Assembly (NCBI GenBank): GCA_016931415.1
Contig: JAFGEW010000132.1
Coordinates: forward strand, 1-64,000
DNA from: Verrucomicrobiota bacterium
GTDB lineage: Bacteria > Auribacterota > JABMQX01 > JAFGEW01
Direction of reading: 5' to 3'
Length of the DNA stretch: 64,000 nt
The translations under genes were made by a program, and so were the position numbers. Of the stretch, positions 28,206 to 36,832 are shown piece after piece. Numbering within the stretch: position 1 is the stretch's first letter; every line of letters begins with the position of its first letter. Below the pieces are notes generated by a model, which saw nothing but the letters and a program-made list of their open reading frames with translations, was not told the DNA's origin and searched no databases.

Positions 28206-29180
28206 CTACTTCAGCTCCGAGGCGATGGTGACGAGGTGCTTGAGCTTGCGCTGGGCGCGGTCGCGCGGCAGGTATTCGAGGCCGCACGACGGGCAGAGGT
28301 ACGCGCGCTCGCCGCGCACTTTCGGCAGCAGCCTCTCGAGCGTGCGCAGGACGGCGGCTTTGTCGTCGAGCTTGGTGTTTCGGCCGTCGATGAGACCGAA
28401 GGCGATACCTTTGGCTGAACCATCGGCAGCGATTCTCTCGACGAGGCCGGGGCTGTAGGTGAAGTCGAGGCCGAGCACGCTCACGGGCAGGCCCTGGAGC
28501 TTGTCGTAGAGGGGCGTGGCGTCGCCGAAGTAGACGTGGAGCTCGAGCGCCAGGTCTGGTGCTCGGTCAGCGGTTGCCTTGATCCCATCGGCGAACAACG
28601 CGAACTCGCCGGCGTGGGCCGTGATGGACGGCTCGTCGAGCTGGACGCGAGCGGCGCCGGCCTGGGCGAGCGCGGCGACTTCCTGGGCGATGGCGTCGGT
28701 GATCCCGGCGAAGAAGGCGTCGAATGACGCATTGCGCTTGCCGGCAATGGTGTGCTTTGCGAGCGTGAACGGGCCGGTGACGACGGGCAGAACGGGCTTG
28801 GCCGAGTTCTTTGAGGCGAACGCGTATTCAGCGGCGAGCACGGGCCCGCGCCACGTGATCGGGCCGTCGACGGCGAGCTGGCGCACGAGGTAGTTCGTGT
28901 CGAAGAAGCGGACGAGGCCGTCGACGGAGGTGCCACCGAGTATTCTGGTGAAGTGGCTCACGACGTCGTACCAGCGGACCTGACCGTCGGTGACGAGGTC
29001 GAGGCCGGCGTCGACCTGCTCGGCGAGGACCTCGCGGGTGGTGTCGTCCTGGACGGCGGCGAAAGCAGCTTTCGTAAGGGCGCCCTTTTCGAGTTGGGTG
29101 TGGGCGCGGCGGAGGCGTTGGTGTTCGGCGGTGTCGCCGATGCGCGGGTAGCTGCCGGCGTTCTTCGTCAGAAGCGTCAT
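28206..29180 (-). CDS. MetE N-terminal-half-like protein
   Basis: 324 residues resembling the N-terminal (non-catalytic) barrel of MetE: NAGSYPRIGDTAEHQRLRRA, VTGPFTLAKHTIAG, ELHVYFGDATPLYDKL, LPVSVLGLDFTYSPGL and CPSCGLEYLPRD. The zinc site is degenerate (HVY where the catalytic half has HIC), as in the N-terminal half of full MetE, which helps bind folate. Gene order and a 10-bp gap to the C-terminal half reproduce the domain order of fused MetE, so the two proteins probably act as a split enzyme. An alternative is a methyltransferase with its own substrate. Confidence 0.8.
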   Translation of the reverse strand: MTLLTKNAGSYPRIGDTAEHQRLRRAHTQLEKGALTKAAFAAVQDDTTREVLAEQVDAGLDLVTDGQVRWYDVVSHFTRILGGTSVDGLVRFFDTNYLVRQLAVDGPITWRGPVLAAEYAFASKNSAKPVLPVVTGPFTLAKHTIAGKRNASFDAFFAGITDAIAQEVAALAQAGAARVQLDEPSITAHAGEFALFADGIKATADRAPDLALELHVYFGDATPLYDKLQGLPVSVLGLDFTYSPGLVERIAADGSAKGIAFGLIDGRNTKLDDKAAVLRTLERLLPKVRGERAYLCPSCGLEYLPRDRAQRKLKHLVTIASELK

Positions 29181-29368
29181 GGTGCCTCTTCGTTCCCCGG
29201 TGTGTGCGGGGTGGTCTGGTGCGTGTCGGGCCGAGCGCTGTCGCCCCTTCGGGGCGCAGGCGTTTCCGTGTCGCGCCCCTTCCCCGGGGGTTACGCCCCG
29301 GGCCGGGATCCGTCGCCGCTTCGCGGCTCATTCTGCCGTGAGCAGGAGCCTCCGTTCGTGCTCGCGTG

Positions 29369-31216
29369 CTACAGCACCTCGAGGATGCGGAGCGCTACGT
29401 CGTGCCGGTTGAACGGCGGCATGATGTAAACACCGTCGACGACGTCACGGGTTTCCAGCAATGTCTCCTGGGCGATTTTGATCCCTTCCTTGCGCGCGGC
29501 GTCGCCGCTGGGCGCCTCGGCCATGCGCTTCATGATCTGCTGAGGGATCTCGATGCCGGGCACCTCATTGTTGAGGAACTCGGCGTTTTTGTAGCTCGCG
29601 AGGGGCAGAATGCCGACGAGCGTCGGGATGCGCCACTGCTGTGTGCGTTCGAGGAACTTGAGCAGTAACCTCGAATCGTAGACAGGTTGCGTCATGAGGA
29701 ACTCGGCGCCGGCTTCGACCTTGCGGCGGTAGCGGTCGATCTCGGTCTCGATCTCGACGCTGCCTGGATCGGCGCCGCAGCCGAGCAGGAGCGACGTGGC
29801 ATCCTTCAAAGGATTGCCGGCAAGATCGAGGCCGCGGTTGAGGTTGGCGGCGATCTTCAGGAGGCCGATGCTGTCGACATCGAACACGCCGGTGGCGAAC
29901 GGGTAGTTGCCGAGCTTCGGCGGGTCGCCGGTGACGCACAGCACGTTCTTGAGGCCAAGGGCCTCGCAGCCGATCAGGTCGGCCTGCATGGCGAGCACGT
30001 TCCGGTCGCGGCAGCAGTAATGGATGATGGTCTCGATGTCGACTTCGCGACGGATGGCGAGCGCCATGCTGACGGGGTTCATTCGGGCGCTGGCGCGCGG
30101 ACCGTCGGCGATGTTGATCGCGTCGACGCCGCGCTTCTTGAGGGCGCGCGCCGAGTCGAGCACCTTGGCAATGTCGGCGCCGCGCGGCGGGTCGAGCTCG
30201 ACGCTGACGACGAATCCTTTGCCGAGCTTGGCGGCGAGCAGGCCCTTCTGGGCCGTCGGGACAGGTTCGATGGCGGGTGCTTCGACCTTCACTTCTGGCA
30301 ACTCGATTTTGGGGCGCGCGACGGTGATGGGCGTCTCGGCCGTGACGGCGCTGCGCATGGCGCGGATGTGTGCGGGCGTGGTGCCGCAGCATCCGCCGAC
30401 GAGGCGCGCGCCGGCGCGGATGAGACGGCGGGCGTACTCGGCGAAGTACTCCGGCGTGGCGAGGTAGAGGAGCCGCTGGTCGACGTAGCGCGGCTCGCCG
30501 GCGTTGGGCTGGGCGCTGATCGGCAGCTCAGTGAGCGGGGCGAGGCGGTGGATCACGTCGAGCAGGCCCTGCGGGCCCATCGAGCAGTTGGCGCCGATGG
30601 CGGCGAGCGGGTAGCGCTTGCCGATCGCGGCAAGGGCCTCTGGGCCATCACCGGTGGCGGTCTTGAGGTCCTCGTTGAAGCTGAGCTGGGCGATGAGCGG
30701 CAAGCCGCCGCAGACGCTGAGCACGGCGCGGACGGCAACCTCGAGCTCGGCGGCGCTGCCGAAGGTTTCGAGCAGGAGCAGGTCGACGCCCCCCTCAACG
30801 AGGCAGCTCGCCTGTTCGGCGAAGGCGCCGGAGGCCTCGTGCTCGATCGTCGAATCGAACGGTTTGCCGAGGGGGCCGATGGCGCCCGCGACGAGGACGT
30901 CGGCAACGAGCGCGTCGTGTGGACCGATCGCCTGGCGGGCCAGCTCGACGCCGCGCAGGTTGATGTCGCGGACACGGTCCTCGAAGCTGAACAGGCCGAG
31001 CTTGTACCGGTTGGCGCCGAAGGTGTTCGTTTCGATCACATCGGCGCCGGCCTCGACGTAGCCGCGATGGACGTCGGCAACCAGCTCCGGCATGCTCAGG
31101 TTCAGCTCATCGAAGCATCGGTTGATGAAGATGCCCTTGGTGTAGAGCATAGTGCCCATCGCGCCGTCAAAGAGCACAATACCGTGCGAAAGCCTCTCGG
31201 CAAGGGTCGAAGCCAA
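29369..31216 (-). CDS. homocysteine S-methyltransferase / methylenetetrahydrofolate reductase fusion
   Basis: 615 residues of the YitJ type. The N-terminal barrel (about 1-290) is a zinc-dependent homocysteine S-methyltransferase: LFDGAMGTMLYTKG, ETNTFGANRYKLG, zinc ligands Cys in IGANCSMGPQG and the Cys pair in GGCCGTTPAHIRAM. The C-terminal part (about 330-615) is a methylenetetrahydrofolate reductase barrel (VSVELDPPRGADI, CVTGDPPKLGNYPFATGVFD, GAEFLMTQPVYD). It should couple reduction of methylene-H4folate to methylation of homocysteine. A structured 5' region lies between it and the divergent radical SAM gene. The split metE genes follow after about 190 bp of palindromic spacer. Confidence 0.92.
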   Translation of the reverse strand: MASTLAERLSHGIVLFDGAMGTMLYTKGIFINRCFDELNLSMPELVADVHRGYVEAGADVIETNTFGANRYKLGLFSFEDRVRDINLRGVELARQAIGPHDALVADVLVAGAIGPLGKPFDSTIEHEASGAFAEQASCLVEGGVDLLLLETFGSAAELEVAVRAVLSVCGGLPLIAQLSFNEDLKTATGDGPEALAAIGKRYPLAAIGANCSMGPQGLLDVIHRLAPLTELPISAQPNAGEPRYVDQRLLYLATPEYFAEYARRLIRAGARLVGGCCGTTPAHIRAMRSAVTAETPITVARPKIELPEVKVEAPAIEPVPTAQKGLLAAKLGKGFVVSVELDPPRGADIAKVLDSARALKKRGVDAINIADGPRASARMNPVSMALAIRREVDIETIIHYCCRDRNVLAMQADLIGCEALGLKNVLCVTGDPPKLGNYPFATGVFDVDSIGLLKIAANLNRGLDLAGNPLKDATSLLLGCGADPGSVEIETEIDRYRRKVEAGAEFLMTQPVYDSRLLLKFLERTQQWRIPTLVGILPLASYKNAEFLNNEVPGIEIPQQIMKRMAEAPSGDAARKEGIKIAQETLLETRDVVDGVYIMPPFNRHDVALRILEVL

Positions 31217-31268
31217 CAGTCCCTCCTCGTCAACCCGTGGTGATTGCGAAAGAGACGATAGCTCCGCG

Positions 31269-31323
31269 GCCCAACAGGCTCAAGGGAAAAGCCCCCACTC
31301 CCTTCTGGGTGATCCTGTTGGGC
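31269..31323 (-). promoter_or_regulatory. structured leader element upstream of the homocysteine methyltransferase fusion
   Basis: A perfect 10-bp stem (GCCCAACAGG with CCTGTTGGGC) encloses a second stem (AAGGGA with TCCCTT). It would lie 50-110 nt upstream of the start codon in the minus-strand transcript. It could be a cis-regulatory RNA or a protein site. I do not recognise it as a SAM, SAH, cobalamin or folate riboswitch. Confidence 0.4.
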
Positions 31324-31340
31324 GTGGCACAACAAAGTGT

Positions 31341-31369
31341 TTGATATGGCGCTCCGGTTCGGGTATACT
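31341..31369 (+). promoter_or_regulatory. sigma-70-type promoter
   Basis: TTGATA, 17-base spacer, TATACT. Transcription would begin near 31376 and produce a leader of about 207 nt before the second radical SAM gene. The leader contains an 8-bp stem (CCGATCAG at 31392 with CTGATCGG). Confidence 0.65.
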
Positions 31370-31583
31370 ATAGCGGAGTGATGGTGCCACCGTCCGATCA
31401 GCCTGCGCCATGGTGTTGTGCTGATCGGCGACTCCCTTGGGGGAGGTGCGGGATGTCAGGTTCGCGGTTTTCTGTCACCTGCAAGCTTCAAGAAGGTCTG
31501 CACAAACCCAGCCTCGCCGCGTACCAGTGTGTCCCGTCGTCATGGGTTCTGGTCAGGACTCGTTTTCCGGAGGAGGTGCAACC

Positions 31584-32933
31584 ATGAGGATCCCGAAGAC
31601 GGTCGTCGAGTTCGTGTTGAGGCAGGCGCTGGCAAGTAACAGCCCACTGGTCCAACGGTTCACGCGGGGCGCGTTGAGCCAGTACATCGACCGGGAGCTC
31701 GCGACGCTTCCGGCGCCATCCAAGACGTTCATGAAGCGGCTCATGACACACGGGATCCGCACGATCCAGGAGTCGTCGCCCACCTGCCGCAAGCGGGCCG
31801 TAGAGAACTTCATCATCAAGTACCTCTTCATGCGGCACGAGAAGGCGAAGCTTTTCGAGGCCGAGCACGGATTCCGGCCGCCGCAGCTCATCGTGGTGAG
31901 CCCGAGCATGCGGTGCAATCTGCACTGCTACGGCTGTTACGCCGGGTGCTACACGAAGAAGGACGACCTGCCGTTCGAGGTGTTCAACAGGGTGCTCGAC
32001 GAGGGCAAGGAGATGGGCATCCATTTCGTTGTCATCTCGGGCGGGGAGCCGTTCTTCAGTCCGGACCTCATTCCGATCTTCGAGCGACAGAGCGACATCT
32101 ACTTCCAGGTCTACACGAACGGGACGCTGATCGACGAGGCGATGGCCGACGAGCTGGCGCGCGTCGGCAACGCGGTGCCGGTGATCAGCGTCGAGGGTTT
32201 CGAGGAGTGGACCGACGCGCGACGCGGGCCGGGCACGTTCCGCAAGGTGCTCGACGCGATGCGCAACCTGCGCGAGCGTGGCGTGCCGTTCGGGATCTCG
32301 GTGACCGTGACGCGCGAGAACAACGAGTTCGTCGTGAGCGACGAGTTTGTCAGGTTCTGGTGCGATCAAGGCGCGTGGCTGGCGTGGTACTTCAACTACG
32401 TGCCGATTGGGCTCGAGCCGGACATGGCGCTCATGCCGACGGCCGAGCAACGCAAGTGGCGGCGGCGCGAGTTCGAACGTGTGCGCGCCGAGATGCCGAT
32501 GCTCATGGCGGATTTCTGGAACGACGGGATTCTCACCGGCGGGTGCATGGCTGGGGGACGGCTCTACCTGCACATCAACTGCAAGGGCGACGTGGAGCCG
32601 TGCGTGTTCGTGCACTACGCGGTTGACAACATCAAGGACAAGAGCCTCGTCGAGTGCCTGCAATCCCCGCTGTTCGAGCGGATCCGCTCGAAGATCCCCT
32701 ACGACGGCGACTTGTCGCGCCCGTGCATGATCGTGGACCATCCGAGCGAACTGCGCGAGCACGTCGCGTTGACGGGCGCGGTGCCGACGCATCCGGGCGC
32801 CGACAGCGTCACCACGGTGCTCGCCGGCGCGCTCGACGAGTACGCGGCCGAGTACGCGCGCATCTGCGAGCCGGTGATTCATCCGCGCTTCCGCGACAGG
32901 TATGCGGAGGCAACGGCGAAGGCGATGCCGTGA
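31584..32933 (+). CDS. radical SAM protein
   Basis: 449 residues. An N-terminal helical region of about 100 residues (with IQESSPTCRKRAVENFIIKYLF) is followed by a radical SAM core with CxxxCxxC (SMRCNLHCYGCYAGCY), the SAM-binding GGEPFFSPDL and a YTNGTLID strand. C-terminal Cys (GGCMAGGRLYLHINCKGDVEPC and RPCMIVDHP) suggest a Twitch/SPASM-like auxiliary cluster. The ATG follows an excellent AGGAGGTG box. The target is unknown; no short precursor peptide is obvious beside it, though the long leader might encode one that I cannot confirm. Confidence 0.88.
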   Translation: MRIPKTVVEFVLRQALASNSPLVQRFTRGALSQYIDRELATLPAPSKTFMKRLMTHGIRTIQESSPTCRKRAVENFIIKYLFMRHEKAKLFEAEHGFRPPQLIVVSPSMRCNLHCYGCYAGCYTKKDDLPFEVFNRVLDEGKEMGIHFVVISGGEPFFSPDLIPIFERQSDIYFQVYTNGTLIDEAMADELARVGNAVPVISVEGFEEWTDARRGPGTFRKVLDAMRNLRERGVPFGISVTVTRENNEFVVSDEFVRFWCDQGAWLAWYFNYVPIGLEPDMALMPTAEQRKWRRREFERVRAEMPMLMADFWNDGILTGGCMAGGRLYLHINCKGDVEPCVFVHYAVDNIKDKSLVECLQSPLFERIRSKIPYDGDLSRPCMIVDHPSELREHVALTGAVPTHPGADSVTTVLAGALDEYAAEYARICEPVIHPRFRDRYAEATAKAMP

Positions 32934-33180
32934 ACTGAACCAGGGGGCGCCTGCCTTGGTGGGCGCTGTATTCTTCCGTGGTGTTGCACGCTGCACTCGC
33001 CCCAGTGCATGCGTGACATCAGGCCGCGCAGCGGGTGAGACCCTGATGGCTGCGGTAGTAAGCGCGCGCGATAGGCAGACGGCGCAAAGGAAGACCCCAT
33101 GGGGGGGACATGCGGCTCTCTGGCCTCGACGAGCAGATGCCACCCCCTGCGGGGGTTCATCTCGTGGCCCCGCGCGTGTT

Positions 33181-33204
33181 CCACGGGTTGACACCCGTGG
33201 CTAC
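33181..33204. repeat. REP-like palindrome
   Basis: CCACGGGTTGACACCCGTGG followed by CTAC; same type as the copy in 1244-1437. Confidence 0.6.
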
Positions 33205-33215
33205 AGGATGCCGCC

Positions 33216-33385
33216 CGCTGCGCGGGCTCCCGAGGCCTGCTGTCGCTTTCCGGATACGACGCTGCGCGGGCTGGCGAGGTATGCTGTTGCTTTCCGGATA
33301 CGACGCTGGGCGGGCTGGCGAGATGCGCTATTGGTCTCCGCTGCGCGGGCTGGCGAGGTGTGCTGTTGCTTTCCGGACAGGAGGC
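33216..33385. repeat. tandem 44-bp repeats
   Basis: Four imperfect copies of CGCTGCGCGGGCTGGCGAGG plus TATGCTGTTGCTTTCCGGAT, starting at 33216, 33260, 33304 and 33339 (the third is shortened). Units are contiguous without unique spacers, so this is not a CRISPR array. Confidence 0.8.
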
Positions 33386-33409
33386 TGCCGTCGGCATCGG
33401 AACGCGCGC

Positions 33410-33919
33410 TCAGACCCAGCGCACGTCGGGGCGTTCCTTGTCATCGTCATCGGGCGTGAAGCGGCCATCGTCGGCGGGTTTCTGCGGCTCGACTGAGTCG
33501 AGCCAGCCGGAATGCTCGACGGGGTAGACGTCGAAGCGGGGCGAGTACGGCTTGATGTCGAGGAGGGGCGTGCCATCGAGGGCGTCGATGTCGGCGACGT
33601 GGAGGATGTGTTTCTCGACGCGGAGCAGGCGGACACAGCTGAGACCGATCGGGTTGGGCCGGCAGGGGGCTCGCGTGGCGAAGAGGCCGCGCTGGACGGT
33701 GTCGAGGAACGGCTTGACGCTCAGGTTGACCTGCGCGACGCGGTCGAACCAGTAGAGGAGCCAGATGCGGTCGAAGCCGTCGAGGTCCTTGAGCGCCTCG
33801 GCGTACTTGTCGAAGACCTCGACGGTCCCTTCGGCGCCCTGGGCGAAGGCGGGCTGGATGGGCGTGCCCGCGGGCTTGGTGAACGGCGAGCGGATCACGC
33901 CAATCGGCTTGAGCTTCAT
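33410..33919 (-). CDS. trmO: tRNA (N6-threonylcarbamoyladenosine(37)-N6)-methyltransferase
   Basis: 169 residues of the TrmO/TsaA (UPF0066) family: MKLKPIGVIRSPFTKPAGTPIQ at the N-terminus, DLDGFDRIWLLYWFDR, the highly conserved ATRAPCRPNPIGLSCVRLL, and LDGTPLLDIKPYSPRFD. TrmO methylates t6A at position 37 of tRNAs using SAM. No other tRNA-modification gene is adjacent; the upstream neighbours are a FetAB-type transporter separated by an inverted repeat. Confidence 0.93.
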   Translation of the reverse strand: MKLKPIGVIRSPFTKPAGTPIQPAFAQGAEGTVEVFDKYAEALKDLDGFDRIWLLYWFDRVAQVNLSVKPFLDTVQRGLFATRAPCRPNPIGLSCVRLLRVEKHILHVADIDALDGTPLLDIKPYSPRFDVYPVEHSGWLDSVEPQKPADDGRFTPDDDDKERPDVRWV

Positions 33920-33942
33920 GTCCTTCCTCTCCTACCCCGTGT

Positions 33943-34000
33943 TCCCCGTACTCCCCGTGGTTACGGTTCCTGATTTCCTCGACCACGGGGAGCACGGGGA
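33943..34000. terminator. inverted repeat between trmO and the ABC transporter genes
   Basis: TCCCCGTACTCCCCGTGGT (33943-33961) pairs with ACCACGGGGAGCACGGGGA (33982-34000) with one mismatch. It would form a strong hairpin just downstream of the permease gene but lacks a clear T tract. The arms belong to the same CCGTGG family as 1608-2014. Confidence 0.5.
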
Positions 34001-34007
34001 AGGCGGC

Positions 34008-34835
34008 TCATTTGAGTTTGGTCTTTCGAGTGGCTGTGAAGATGGCGTGGTCGAGGGTGCCGTAGGCGGTGAAGGACTTGTTGAGCGTCAGTCGGATGGC
34101 GAGTGCGACGGTGATGGCGGTCCCGACGAAGATGGCGATCATGATGGCGATTTGATACTTGATGGCCGTCATGGGGTTGGCGCCGCCGAGGATAACGCCG
34201 GTCATCATGCCGGGGAGGGCGACGAGGCCGATCGTGGCGATCGTGGCGATTGTCGGCGCGAGCGCGGCGGTGATGGCGTCTCGGAAGAACGGGCGGACGG
34301 CCTCGGAGAGACGCGCGCCCTGGGCCAGGGCCATCAGGAAAGCCTTCTCGGCTTTCCGGATGGCGTCGTAGAAGCTCTTCAGGCCGATGATGTCGGCGCG
34401 GAGGCAGTTGCCGAGGATCATGCCGCCGATGGGGATGGCGTACCGGGCCTCGAGGAGCTTGGACTGCGGCAGCATGAGGCCGAGGAAGTAGAGCAGCGGG
34501 ACGACGGTGCCGATGAGAAGCCCGACGAAGACGGGCACGAGGAACCGGCCGAGCCGCAAGCCGCAACCGCGGATGATCGAGAAGTCGGCTACGCCGATCA
34601 TGACGAGGATCCACGCCCCGTTGAGCCACGGGCTATCGAGCTTGAAGACGAACTGGAGGTAGACGCCGACGAAGAGCAACTGGAGGGTCATGCGCGCGAT
34701 GGCGACGATCGTGCGCCCGACGATGGGCGTGCGGTGCCAGAGCATGAGCGCGAACGGAATGATGAGCAGCGCGTAGCCGAGCGCGAGGCTTGGATAGCCG
34801 ATTTCCATGGTCGGGGCAGCGCTTGCAGCAATCAT
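34008..34835 (-). CDS. fetB: FetB-like ABC transporter permease (UPF0014)
   Basis: 275 residues with about seven TM segments: LALGYALLIIPFALML, LLFVGVYLQFVF, ILVMIGVADFSII, VFVGLLIGTVVPLLYFL. Conserved family motifs include AIPIGGMILGN, the PIATIATIGLVALPGMMTGVILGG-like stretch (IATIATIGLVALPGMMTG) and GANPMTAIKYQIAIMIAI. The FetA/FetB pair of E. coli is known to lower iron stress by metal export; UPF0014 proteins are assigned to that class. The start overlaps the stop of the ATPase gene (ATGA). Confidence 0.9.
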   Translation of the reverse strand: MIAASAAPTMEIGYPSLALGYALLIIPFALMLWHRTPIVGRTIVAIARMTLQLLFVGVYLQFVFKLDSPWLNGAWILVMIGVADFSIIRGCGLRLGRFLVPVFVGLLIGTVVPLLYFLGLMLPQSKLLEARYAIPIGGMILGNCLRADIIGLKSFYDAIRKAEKAFLMALAQGARLSEAVRPFFRDAITAALAPTIATIATIGLVALPGMMTGVILGGANPMTAIKYQIAIMIAIFVGTAITVALAIRLTLNKSFTAYGTLDHAIFTATRKTKLK

Positions 34836-35476
34836 GGCTCGCGCTCCTCGTATCCGCCTGGCAGCTCGATGAGTTGGCCGCCGAAGCCGAAGCCGTCGGG
34901 TTTGTGCGAGACCGAGAGCACGGTCAGATCTGCTCGCTCGCGCAAGGTGTCGGCGATGGCCTGCTCGGAAGTCTTGTCGAGAGCCGAGGACGCTTCGTCG
35001 AGCAGGAGGATGCGGCGGTCGAGCAGCATGGCCGAGACGATGGCGACGCGCTGCTTCTCGCCGCCACTCAGATCGGTGATGTCCTCGTCAAGCAGGCCTC
35101 TCGGCAGCAGGAAGCGTCTGAAGAGCTCGCCGGTGCGCGCGAGGTTGTCGCGCAGGTGGGCGTTGGCGTGATAGTCGAACGGGCGCTCGAGCACGTCCCG
35201 CACGGTCCCCTCGCCGAGGTCGGGCTCCTGGGCAACGTAGGCAAGTTTCGTTCGCACGCGCCAGACCGAGCGCGCGGTAAGCTCCTCGCTTTCGATGCGG
35301 ATCGTGCCGGCGTCGGGCAGAACGAAGCCGAGCAGGCAGCGCAGCACGGTCGTCTTGCCGCAGCCCGAGCGGCCGGTGAGCGTCGCCTTCTCCCCTGCCC
35401 GCATCCGGAGCGAGAAGCGGTCGAGCACCGTCTTGTCTCCGAAGCGGACCGTAAGGTCCTCGATGTGTATTGTCAC
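34832..35476 (-). CDS. fetA: ABC transporter ATP-binding protein (FetA-like)
   Basis: 214 residues with Walker A GRSGCGKTT, the Q loop AYVAQEPD, signature LSGGEKQR, Walker B RRILLLDEASSALD and the H loop SVSHKPDG. It energises the downstream UPF0014 permease, to which its gene is translationally coupled. GTG start. The divergent gene starts about 240 bp away; no regulator is adjacent. Confidence 0.9.
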   Translation of the reverse strand: MTIHIEDLTVRFGDKTVLDRFSLRMRAGEKATLTGRSGCGKTTVLRCLLGFVLPDAGTIRIESEELTARSVWRVRTKLAYVAQEPDLGEGTVRDVLERPFDYHANAHLRDNLARTGELFRRFLLPRGLLDEDITDLSGGEKQRVAIVSAMLLDRRILLLDEASSALDKTSEQAIADTLRERADLTVLSVSHKPDGFGFGGQLIELPGGYEEREP

Positions 35477-35718
35477 GGGCTGCCTCGTGCCTTCCGATCG
35501 TCTGGTGTTGTGCGGCTCCCGGTGACAGTATCAGGGATGGGCACCAGCGACAACTCGATCCGAATCCGGCTTCGAGCTTGACCCTGGACGAGCGCTCTGG
35601 TAGATGTCGCTACCGCTTGGCGCGAGGAGCCTTCGGTTGTGTTCCGGGGCTTGCGCCGGCGTGACCGCGTCGATGCGCGGCACCAGTCGGGCGGCGATTC
35701 TGCGGAGGAGGCGCGAAG

Positions 35719-36141
35719 ATGAGGTGGTTGTCTCTGGCTTTTGTGGCGTTCTTCTGTCTGGGTCTGTGTTGCGACGAGCACAATGGGCCGGACGGCAAGC
35801 CGCCGGATGAAGGCGCTCAGCCGAGCGACAACGCCGAGCCGGCCGGCCCGCCCCAAGTGGTCGACACGCAGTACGTGCGATTGACTCCGGGCCTGGAGAG
35901 GCTTTTCGCGTGGACGAGCACGGGCCCCGGGACGATCACGGCAAGCATCTCGTGGACGGGGAGCGCCACACTGACCCTCTACATTGCCAAGGGGGGAGTG
36001 TGGGAGACGGACAGTGGGCCGAGTCCGCTCGAAGTAAGCGGGCACGCCGCGGGCGCGGGCGAGGAGTGGACGATCGGCATGCAGAACCCCTCGGCGACCA
36101 ACGCCACGGTCAGCTACACGCTGACGTTTCTGCCGGACTGA
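35719..36141 (+). CDS. small exported protein, possible lipoprotein
   Basis: 140 residues. Hydrophobic N-terminus ending in two Cys (LSLAFVAFFCLGLCCDEHN); the context CLGLCC is a poor lipobox, so lipid attachment is uncertain. A disordered Pro/Asp/Glu-rich linker (about 22-48) follows, then a beta-rich domain (FAWTSTGPGTITASISWTGS, SATLTLYIAKGGVW, ATVSYTLTFLPD) resembling small peptidase pre-peptidase or jelly-roll C-terminal modules. The start has GGAGGAGG upstream. No partner is evident. Confidence 0.7.
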   Translation: MRWLSLAFVAFFCLGLCCDEHNGPDGKPPDEGAQPSDNAEPAGPPQVVDTQYVRLTPGLERLFAWTSTGPGTITASISWTGSATLTLYIAKGGVWETDSGPSPLEVSGHAAGAGEEWTIGMQNPSATNATVSYTLTFLPD

Positions 36142-36216
36142 CGGCCAGGCGCGCAGCACGCGTCGCACGGGTGGCCGGAGGCCACAGCAGGGGCTTCGGC
36201 CTTCCTCGCCTGCGGG

Positions 36217-36669
36217 CTAGCTTTCCTTGAGATGTTCTTTCAGCCTCTGGACGAGGTGGAAGCGGTAGGGCAACGCGCCGACCCAACGGTCGAGGAGCGT
36301 GTAGGCGGTGTGAAGCTTGTCGTCCGACTCGAACCGGACGCCGCCTTCCTTACCTTTGAGAAAGACAACGTACTCTTTCCCTTCCTCGACGAGCATTGGC
36401 TCGGAGTGGTCGAGGAACTCGAAGCGGTTGAAGCGGAACCGAATGATTTCGCCCTTCTCGATGGGGCCTTTGACCGGCTCCACCACCTCGCAGAGCGCGG
36501 CCCACTCCTGGACTCCTTGCTCATCCTGTGCCCCGCCCTGGACGGCGAGCACCTTGACGTGGACGACGATCTCGGCGTCCTTCGTCATTTGTTTGAGGAC
36601 GTTGTCCTGAGCTGAGGCGACGCTTGTGAGGACGAGCAGGCTGATCAGTACGAAGGCTCGGGTTTTCAT
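36217..36669 (-). CDS. small secreted protein of unknown function
   Basis: 150 residues. Signal peptide MKTRAFVLISLLVLTSVASAQ, then a beta-rich body (EIVVHVKVLAVQGG, EIIRFRFNRFEF, KEYVVFLKGKEGGVRFES). The pattern recalls small OB-like secreted domains, but I cannot assign a family. The ATG is preceded by AAGGA. It sits alone between two convergent or divergent genes. Confidence 0.7.
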   Translation of the reverse strand: MKTRAFVLISLLVLTSVASAQDNVLKQMTKDAEIVVHVKVLAVQGGAQDEQGVQEWAALCEVVEPVKGPIEKGEIIRFRFNRFEFLDHSEPMLVEEGKEYVVFLKGKEGGVRFESDDKLHTAYTLLDRWVGALPYRFHLVQRLKEHLKES

Positions 36670-36832
36670 CGACGTAGGGTCCTTCTGATTTCCGTCCCTC
36701 CAGCAACTGGGGCGTTCCTGCTCCCGGCTCGTATCATATGCCCGCTTCGGCACCGTGTCCATACCAAGGTAGAGCGCGCGCCTGCGGCGGGTAGTGTAGA
36801 CTGGAGCGATCGCAGCGGAGAGGGACCGACGC

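Larger units (their letters stand above)
32934..33409. other. gene-free spacer with tandem repeats
   Basis: About 475 bp with no credible gene. It holds a REP-like palindrome (33181-33204) and a tandem array of 44-bp units (33216-33385). Confidence 0.7.

Noticed and set aside
29181-29368. Riboswitch before the split metE genes
   Set aside because: The region is palindromic and GC-rich (GCCCCTTCGGGGC and similar), like the REP elements, and no SAM, SAH or cobalamin riboswitch consensus was visible.
33216-33385. Possible CRISPR array
   Set aside because: Units are head-to-tail without unique spacers and there are no cas genes nearby.
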